A DNA stretch of 38,431 nucleotides. Origin: an uncultured Gammaproteobacteria bacterium. GTDB taxonomy: Bacteria; Pseudomonadota; Gammaproteobacteria; Enterobacterales; Psychrobiaceae. Made by a program: the position numbers and the translations under genes. The notes below the pieces were generated by a model. The model was not told where the DNA came from. It ran no database searches and saw only the letters and a program-made list of their open reading frames with translations. Positions 33,242-38,431 of this stretch are shown here, one piece after another (the stretch's first letter is position 1; each line of letters opens with the position of its first letter). Location of the stretch: assembly GCA_937139475.1 (NCBI GenBank), contig CAKZQF010000203.1:1-38431 (forward strand), given 5' to 3'.

Positions 33242-34660
33242 TTAAAACAACGGCTGAGCGAAAAACTTAGTTGCCACCGTATTTAAGAATATCGCTAATA
33301 AGATGATCGGAATGAATGTGCTTAGTGAGAAGTTCACATACCTTTGCATCAGCGAACCTTCAAATCCTTCATTACCTACACTTAGCTCTTTATTTAGGGC
33401 GTGCTTTTTCCAGCGGTAGCTAACAAATAGACAAACAAAAAAGCCGTTTAGCGGTAAGATCGTCTCATAGAATAAGTCATAAACAAGATCAAACATAGAC
33501 TTTGTGCCGCCACCGTAATTGAGCATTTCGGTTAAAAACGCCACCATGCCAAATGAAAGTGCACAGGCTACTGTTAGTAGTCCACCAAACACACCGATAG
33601 TGCCTAGGGCTTTTTTACGGCTTTGTTTCTTTTCATCGATAAGGTAGGCAACTGGTACTTCAATAATTGAAACCAGTGAAGTGATTGCCGCGAAAAATAC
33701 TAATAAAAAGAATAGACTTGCCACTGCGCTTGCGGCGAAATAGCCAATTGACGCTTGCAATGCGAGGAATATTTTTGGCAGTAAAACGAAAATCAAACTG
33801 ACTGAAGATTCACTAAGTTCACTGGTATTTACGTCAGGGTTGAACGAAAATATTGCAGGTAGAATCATTAAGCCAGCAATAAAAGCAACACTGGTATCGG
33901 TTAGTGCCACCATTTTTGCTGAACTAACAATGTTGGTTTTTTTACTTAAATATGAACCGTAGGTAATTAATATGCCCATGCCAAGCGACAATGAGAAGAA
34001 GGCTTGAGAAAGTGCACCGTTTACCACGGATGCAGTAATTTTCTCAAAATTCGGAATGATATAAAATTTAATCCCCGCCATTGCATTATCAAGGGTTAAG
34101 ACGAAGATAACTAAACAGATAAGCATAAAGAACAATGATGGCATTAGGATTTTTGACGCTTTTTCAATACCTTCCTGTACGCCCATCTTTAATATTGCAA
34201 AGATTAAAGCGGCCACCCCGATCATTGATAAGAATAGGGTTGGGCTATTAATATACTCGCCAAAGGCTGCTTCACTGGCCAAGTAAGCTAAGTCACCGGT
34301 GGCGGCCATATAGAGGTAACCGAGAATCCAAACACTGATCACGGTATAGAAAACACCAATCATGAAAGGGGTGATAACGCCGATTAAACCTGCCAAGCGC
34401 CAACCGGACTGCTGATTTGATAAAGCACCAAAGGCTCCAACAGGGCCTTTGTCAGTATGACGACCCATCGCAAATTCAGCCATCATTACCGGTAAACAAA
34501 TGGCAATAACAAACATGGCGTAGATCAATAGAAACGCACCACCGCCATTTTTAGCGGCATTAACCGGGAAGCCAACCAAATTGCCAATACCAACAGCGGA
34601 ACCTGCTGCTGCTAAAATAAAACCAAGTCGAGAGCTAAACTGTTCTCTATTTTCACTCAT
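33242..34660 (-). CDS. Sodium-dependent transporter, SNF/NSS family
   Basis: The 472-residue protein starts with SRLGFILAAAGSAVGIGNLVGFP, the conserved first helix of neurotransmitter:sodium symporters where Na+ and substrate bind, and continues with GGGAFLLIYAMFVIAICLPVMMAEFAMGR. About 11-12 membrane helices are visible. Bacterial members (LeuT, MhsT, TnaT types) take up amino acids or related amines with Na+; the substrate cannot be read. The upstream 240-bp gap faces the Atm1-type gene divergently. Confidence 0.93.
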   Translation of the reverse strand: MSENREQFSSRLGFILAAAGSAVGIGNLVGFPVNAAKNGGGAFLLIYAMFVIAICLPVMMAEFAMGRHTDKGPVGAFGALSNQQSGWRLAGLIGVITPFMIGVFYTVISVWILGYLYMAATGDLAYLASEAAFGEYINSPTLFLSMIGVAALIFAILKMGVQEGIEKASKILMPSLFFMLICLVIFVLTLDNAMAGIKFYIIPNFEKITASVVNGALSQAFFSLSLGMGILITYGSYLSKKTNIVSSAKMVALTDTSVAFIAGLMILPAIFSFNPDVNTSELSESSVSLIFVLLPKIFLALQASIGYFAASAVASLFFLLVFFAAITSLVSIIEVPVAYLIDEKKQSRKKALGTIGVFGGLLTVACALSFGMVAFLTEMLNYGGGTKSMFDLVYDLFYETILPLNGFFVCLFVSYRWKKHALNKELSVGNEGFEGSLMQRYVNFSLSTFIPIILLAIFLNTVATKFFAQPLF

Positions 34661-34819
34661 AGGTAACCCTTATCTATACTGCTAATTTATATTACTAGCT
34701 TATTTATTATGTATTTTGTTGCACCTGATGCTAACAAGGATTTAACTTAATGTCTCATTTTTAGCACATATAACCTTGATGATAAGACTATTTTGGCCGT
34801 CAAAGGCGCTAAACGCCTA

Positions 34820-34838
34820 AAAAATGATAAGCATTACT
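34820..34838. promoter_or_regulatory. Possible Fur box in the NSS/Atm1 divergent gap
   Basis: The 19 bp at 34820-34838 match 14 of 19 positions of the consensus Fur box (core ATGATAA-x-CATTA). The match is partial and the region is AT-rich. It lies about 60 bp before the Atm1-type ATG. A small AGGCG/CGCCT hairpin (34804-34818) lies just upstream. Confidence 0.35.
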
Positions 34839-34900
34839 GCTGACAATTGCCCATTGCCCACGTAAAATCGTATTTTTTTCTTTACAGGAATCCCAGCCTA

Positions 34901-36688
34901 ATGCGCAGTGCTCGCCATGAAGATATCCCTGACTCCATCGATTGGAGTGTTTTTAAGAGTCTAGTTCCCTTCTTGGTGGAATATCGTGGACGTGTTCTAT
35001 TGGCTTTAAGTTGTTTGATATTAGCTAAAGTGGCGATGGTTGGTTTGCCATTCGTACTGAAACATATTGTTGATGGCTTAGATAATGAGAAAGCACAAAT
35101 GCTTGCAGCCCCGATCATGTTGGTTGTTGCCTATGGTGTGTTGCGACTAATGTCGGTGATTTTCGCCGAACTACGTGACACGTTGTTTGGCCGTGTCACG
35201 GAGCGCGCAATGCGACGTGTTGGCTTAAAAGTATTTAATCACATTCATCGCTTAGATTTGAACTTTCATTTGAACCGTCAAACCGGCGGTGTCTCAAGAG
35301 ACATGGAGCGCGGCGTACAAGGGATTAGCTTTGTGATGCGCTTTATGATTTTTAATATCGTACCAACCCTCATTGAACTCTGTTTCGTGATAGGTATTTT
35401 ATTAGTTAATTATGGACTTAATTTTGCCGTGATCATTGCCGGGGCGGTGATTAGTTACGTTGCATTTTCTGTTAAAGCGACAAAGTGGCGTACAAAGTAT
35501 ATTCGTGAGGCCAATCGTGCTGATTCGCGCAGCAATACCCGTGCTATCGATAGCTTAATAAATTATGAAACGGTAAAGTATTTTGGCAATGAAGCCTATG
35601 AAGCAAAGCAATATGATCAGCAATTAGCTACTTGGGAGCAGGCCAAGCGGAAAAACCGCTTATCGTTATTTACCTTAAACGGTGGTCAGGCACTCATTAT
35701 TGCATGCGCGATGACGCTGATGATGGGATTTGCCGCCAGTGAGGTTGCGGCAGGGACGATGACCTTAGGTGATTTTGTGTTAATTAATGCATTCACTATG
35801 CAAATTTTTATGCCGCTTAACTTTTTGGGCTTTGTTTATCGAGAAATTAGAGGATCGCTCGCTAATATCGAGCAAATGTTCGCACTGTTAGCAAGGGAAC
35901 CAGAAATTGTTGATGCCCCTGACGCAGTCTCATTGCAGCTAAGTTGTGGTGAAGTTAATTTTAACAATGTTCATTTCCACTATAACGCCAAAAGAAAAAT
36001 CCTAAAAGGCATCAGTTTTTCAATAAAGCCGCGACAAAAAGTTGCGGTTGTTGGTGCCAGTGGTAGCGGTAAGTCAACCTTAGTTAAATTACTTTATCGT
36101 TTCTACGATGTTGCCGATGGTAGCATTAAAGTTGATGGACAGGATATCAGTCAGGTAACACAGCAATCCTTGCGTGAAGCGATAGGGATTGTGCCTCAGG
36201 ATACCGTATTGTTTAATGACACCCTGCGAGAGAATATTCGTTATGGCCGTGTCGGTGCGACAGAGGAGGAGGTTAATCGTGCGATTGAGCTGGCTCATTT
36301 GCGAGACTTTATTGATAGTTTGCCTGATGGCTATCAAACCACGGTTGGTGAGCGCGGTCTTAAATTGTCCGGTGGTGAAAAACAACGGGTAGCGATCGCG
36401 CGCACGATACTAAAAAATCCGGCCGTCTTAGTATTTGATGAAGCAACCTCTTCATTAGATAGCTATAGTGAGCGCCAGATTAACCAAGCAATTACTGAAG
36501 TAACAAAAGATAACACCTCACTAGTGATCGCTCATCGGCTTTCAACCATTGTTGATGCCGATATCATTTTAGTGATGAAGCAAGGTGAAATTATAGAGCA
36601 GGGAAACCATCAGTCCTTACTCGAGCAAGCTGGTGAATATGCCAGTTTATGGAATATGCAGCATAAAAATCAACAAGAGAACGTGTAA
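34901..36688 (+). CDS. ABC transporter, Atm1/heavy-metal type, fused permease and ATPase
   Basis: The 595-residue half-transporter has an N-terminal six-helix membrane domain (FLVEYRGRVLLALSCLILAK, FVLKHIVDGL; then TGGVSRDMERGVQGISFVMRF and LINYETVKYFGNE, typical of Atm1). The ATPase has Walker [10 protein letters not shown], signature LKLSGGEKQR, Walker B VLVFDEATSSLD and H-loop IAHR. Atm1-type exporters move glutathione-based sulfur compounds or metal-thiol conjugates. ATG 34901 was chosen because AGGAA lies 10 nt upstream; an upstream TTG at 34847 would add 18 residues with no good ribosome site. The next gene, an ion channel, starts 3 bp after the stop. Confidence 0.92.
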   Translation: MRSARHEDIPDSIDWSVFKSLVPFLVEYRGRVLLALSCLILAKVAMVGLPFVLKHIVDGLDNEKAQMLAAPIMLVVAYGVLRLMSVIFAELRDTLFGRVTERAMRRVGLKVFNHIHRLDLNFHLNRQTGGVSRDMERGVQGISFVMRFMIFNIVPTLIELCFVIGILLVNYGLNFAVIIAGAVISYVAFSVKATKWRTKYIREANRADSRSNTRAIDSLINYETVKYFGNEAYEAKQYDQQLATWEQAKRKNRLSLFTLNGGQALIIACAMTLMMGFAASEVAAGTMTLGDFVLINAFTMQIFMPLNFLGFVYREIRGSLANIEQMFALLAREPEIVDAPDAVSLQLSCGEVNFNNVHFHYNAKRKILKGISFSIKPRQKVAVVGASGSGKSTLVKLLYRFYDVADGSIKVDGQDISQVTQQSLREAIGIVPQDTVLFNDTLRENIRYGRVGATEEEVNRAIELAHLRDFIDSLPDGYQTTVGERGLKLSGGEKQRVAIARTILKNPAVLVFDEATSSLDSYSERQINQAITEVTKDNTSLVIAHRLSTIVDADIILVMKQGEIIEQGNHQSLLEQAGEYASLWNMQHKNQQENV

Positions 36689-36691
36689 CCA

Positions 36692-37489
36692 ATGAACGTA
36701 AATACCCTACAAAGCTATTCGCAACAGCTAAAAGCTAATAAAGCATTTGAGCTTTTTGTTATAGCCATTATTATCCTTTCCGCTTTGCTTATTGGAGCCA
36801 AAACCTATCATCTGCCTGATTACCTGATTGGCGGGTTAAAGATAATGGATTGGTTTATTACCTTTATCTTTCTATTTGAGATCACTGTGCGTTTTATTGC
36901 AGAGGAAGATAAGAAGATGTTTTTCACCAAGGGGTGGAATATCTTTGATACCTTTATTGTGGTCGTGAGTTTAATTCCAATTGAAGATAGTGAATTGGCG
37001 CTGGTGGGACGCTTGATTCGAATCTTTAGGGTGATGCGAATGATTTCGTTCGTTCCTGAATTGCGCCTTTTGCTTAACTCGTTACTAAGAGCGCTGCCGC
37101 AATTGGGCTATGTTGTTCTGCTAATGTTTATCATCTTCTATATTTATGCAGCCATAGGCACCAGCTTCTTTTCCCAAATAAACCCTACTTTGTGGGGCGA
37201 CATCTCAATCGCGATGTTGACTTTGTTTCGGGTCATGACCTTTGAGGACTGGACTGATGTAATGTATGAAGTGATGGATGTGTATAGCCTGGGTTGGATT
37301 TACTTTTTGTCCTTTATCTTTTTAACTACTTTTGCGTTTCTCAATATGGTTATCGGTATTGTCGTCAATGTGCTTGAAGATGAACATGCGAAAGAGCGCG
37401 CGGAACAAGATAAAGAAGAAGGTAAGCTAACCATTGAAGACTTATCTCAACAAATCGACGAGCTAAAACAACTTATTGCGAATAAGTGA
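36692..37489 (+). CDS. Voltage-gated ion channel subunit of the BacNaV type, acidic selectivity filter
   Basis: The 265-residue protein has six membrane helices. S4 shows Arg at every third position (RLIRIFRVMRMI), and a pore loop between S5 and S6 reads TFEDWTD. A C-terminal charged helix (EDEHAKERAEQDKEE, then QQIDELKQLIANK) is a likely coiled coil for tetramer assembly. This is the layout of NaChBac and NavAb channels. The filter differs from the TLESW of Na+-selective members by extra acidic residues. The gene starts 3 bp after the Atm1-type transporter gene and is probably co-transcribed. It lies just upstream of the MITE-like element. Confidence 0.92.
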   Translation: MNVNTLQSYSQQLKANKAFELFVIAIIILSALLIGAKTYHLPDYLIGGLKIMDWFITFIFLFEITVRFIAEEDKKMFFTKGWNIFDTFIVVVSLIPIEDSELALVGRLIRIFRVMRMISFVPELRLLLNSLLRALPQLGYVVLLMFIIFYIYAAIGTSFFSQINPTLWGDISIAMLTLFRVMTFEDWTDVMYEVMDVYSLGWIYFLSFIFLTTFAFLNMVIGIVVNVLEDEHAKERAEQDKEEGKLTIEDLSQQIDELKQLIANK

Positions 37490-37500
37490 CACTATCGGGG

Positions 37501-37821
37501 TTATACCAATCAGACTAAGTTTATTCACACTCAGAGTAACTCAGGGCATTCAGTTTGAGGCGCGATGATTTAGGAATGGTTATTCCCGGCAACTGCTCCT
37601 GCGTTGCCCTTATGTCCTACATCCATGTAGGAACCTTTCAAATTATCGCAACAACAAAATGATTGTCCTGAGTTCCTCCCGCAGGGCGGGTTTGAAATGA
37701 CTTTATACTGCGTTCGATAAACTTGAAATAGAATAACTAATCCATCATTCATCTGCCTTGTCTAAAGCCATTTTAACTCCCGCTGAGTGGGAGTTAAAAT
37801 GGCTTTATCTGATTGATATTA
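37501..37821. repeat. MITE-like non-coding element with imperfect terminal inverted repeats
   Basis: The ends are imperfect inverted repeats (37501-37519 against 37803-37821, 15 of 19 matching). Inside are a short palindrome, CCTACAT-CC-ATGTAGG, near 37617-37632, and a long perfect hairpin near the right end (37763-37807). No credible gene is inside. It resembles the short intergenic repeats common in Alteromonadales, but no second copy is in the window. Confidence 0.6.
37763..37807. repeat. Perfect 19-bp inverted repeat (hairpin)
   Basis: Two 19-bp arms, starting TAAAGCCATTTTAACTCCC, are exactly complementary around a 7-nt loop (GCTGAGT). There is no T-run after it on either strand, so it is not a standard terminator. 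It lies inside the MITE-like element and overlaps its right terminal repeat. Confidence 0.85.
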
Positions 37822-38119
37822 GCTAACGCCCGTTAGCTAACCAATTTAACCTAACCCACCTAACATTCCCCCAACCATTCTTTATTCCAAGCTCAAGCGA
37901 TTTGTTTTTCTTAAGCAACGCGCTAAATATTTCACCTTTGAGATGTAAAAAAACTACAAAATTAGCTGTTTTCAACTATATTATTACCATTGGTTGGTTT
38001 TATTTTGGTAATAAAACTAATTTTATTTCACTTTTTACTTGTGAGATGGGGCGTTTTTGTGTATTTTTGTAATTAAATTACATAGACGGTGTTAGCACTG
38101 CTTAAAAAAGGTAAATATC
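37822..38119 (+). promoter_or_regulatory. Upstream region of the GAPDH gene
   Basis: About 300 bp of AT-rich leader with no gene. It holds an inverted repeat, TTATTACC (37981-37988) and GGTAATAA (38007-38014), 18 bp apart, then the promoter and HexR box listed separately. The inverted repeat may be a second regulator site. Nothing else was recognised. Confidence 0.5.
38039..38082 (+). promoter_or_regulatory. GAPDH promoter overlapped by a HexR-type operator
   Basis: TTGTGA (38039-38044) and TATTTT (38062-38067) are 17 bp apart. Immediately after the -10 box is TGTAATTAAATTACA (38068-38082), an almost perfect palindrome that agrees with the HexR consensus TGTARTWAAATTACA known for gammaproteobacteria. 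With a start near 38074 the box covers about -6 to +9, the arrangement of a repressor site. HexR controls central carbon genes and releases DNA on binding 2-keto-3-deoxy-6-phosphogluconate. Confidence 0.8.
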
Positions 38120-38431
38120 ATGTCAATTAAAGTCGCAATTAATGGTTACGGACGTATTGGTCGCAATGTTTTACGTGCTCTGTATGAAGAACAGCAAGAT
38201 TCACCAGTTAAAATCGTTGCTATCAACGATTTAGGTGATAAAGCAGCAAGCGCTCACTTAACTCAGTATGATTCAGTGCATGGTCGATTCAACGCAGATG
38301 TAGCGTTTAACGATGATGTCATGACCGTAAATGGCGACGCTATTGCAATGTTCAGCGAACGAGATCCAGCTAATCTGCCTTGGCAGGAACTAGATGTTGA
38401 TATCGTTTTTGAGTGTACCGGTATATTTACC
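38120..38431 (+). CDS. Glyceraldehyde-3-phosphate dehydrogenase, 5' part only
   Basis: The first 104 residues are present; the frame runs off the window. NAD-binding motif INGYGRIGRN (residues 7-16), then VAINDLGDKAASAHLTQYDSVHGRF and ERDPANLPWQELDVDIVFECTGIFT, match class I GAPDH and its relative erythrose-4-phosphate dehydrogenase. The catalytic Cys lies beyond the window, so the two cannot be separated with certainty; the N-terminal sequence looks closer to the GAPDH of pseudomonads and Alteromonadales. The ATG has AAAAGG upstream. HexR control fits a glycolytic enzyme. Confidence 0.9.
   Translation, partial: MSIKVAINGYGRIGRNVLRALYEEQQDSPVKIVAINDLGDKAASAHLTQYDSVHGRFNADVAFNDDVMTVNGDAIAMFSERDPANLPWQELDVDIVFECTGIFT

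Noticed and set aside
37570..37752. Minus-strand 60-codon frame inside the MITE-like element
   Set aside because: No ribosome site, spans the palindromes of a non-coding repeat, and has no recognisable protein features.

Overview
The window looks like chromosome from a marine gammaproteobacterium of the Alteromonadales, perhaps Colwelliaceae or Thalassotalea-like. This is inferred from the AT-rich coding style, the many TonB-dependent receptors, a FecI/FecR pair, an HBM-type chemoreceptor and a HexR-type operator in front of a GAPDH gene. No ribosomal or other decisive marker is present, so the taxon is not certain. No phage, transposase or CRISPR array was seen. The only mobile-looking item is a roughly 320-bp non-coding element near the right end.

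Layout. 1-280: two tandem initiator tRNAs on the minus strand with their promoter. 352-7018: a lipoprotein, an exported M1 metallopeptidase with a DUF6702-like partner, a 41-residue Cys/Gln-rich peptide, an MtfA-like peptidase and an exported protein built from repeats of one short motif. 7022-8990: a minus-strand operon of hemerythrin, DUF2249 and an NnrS-like membrane protein, behind a CRP/FNR-type box placed as in a class II promoter. 9081-13524: a LuxR-type regulator divergent from an FAD dehydrogenase and a ThDP enzyme. 13827-20437: a TonB-dependent receptor, a seven-helix membrane AraC-type regulator, a diheme cytochrome c peroxidase and a beta-helix/cytochrome c fusion.

20496-23710: an HBM chemoreceptor and an arginase-family ureohydrolase. 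23932-27806: the YbbA/YbbP ABC pair divergent from TesA, with overlapping start codons. 27934-34660, all minus: an Na+ symporter, a small membrane protein, FecI, FecR and a TonB receptor carrying an STN domain and two signal peptides in tandem. 34901-37489: an Atm1-type ABC transporter followed closely by a voltage-gated channel with an acid-rich selectivity filter. 37501-37821: the MITE-like element. 38120 to the end: the 5' part of a GAPDH gene with a well-placed HexR operator.

How they fit together. The most coherent uncharacterised unit is 10143-20437: outer-membrane uptake, periplasmic haem redox (peroxidase and beta-helix cytochrome), cytoplasmic flavin and ThDP enzymes, and two regulators. 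Its substrate cannot be read from the sequence. The FecI-FecR-STN receptor set is a standard cell-surface signalling system with an unusual receptor N-terminus.
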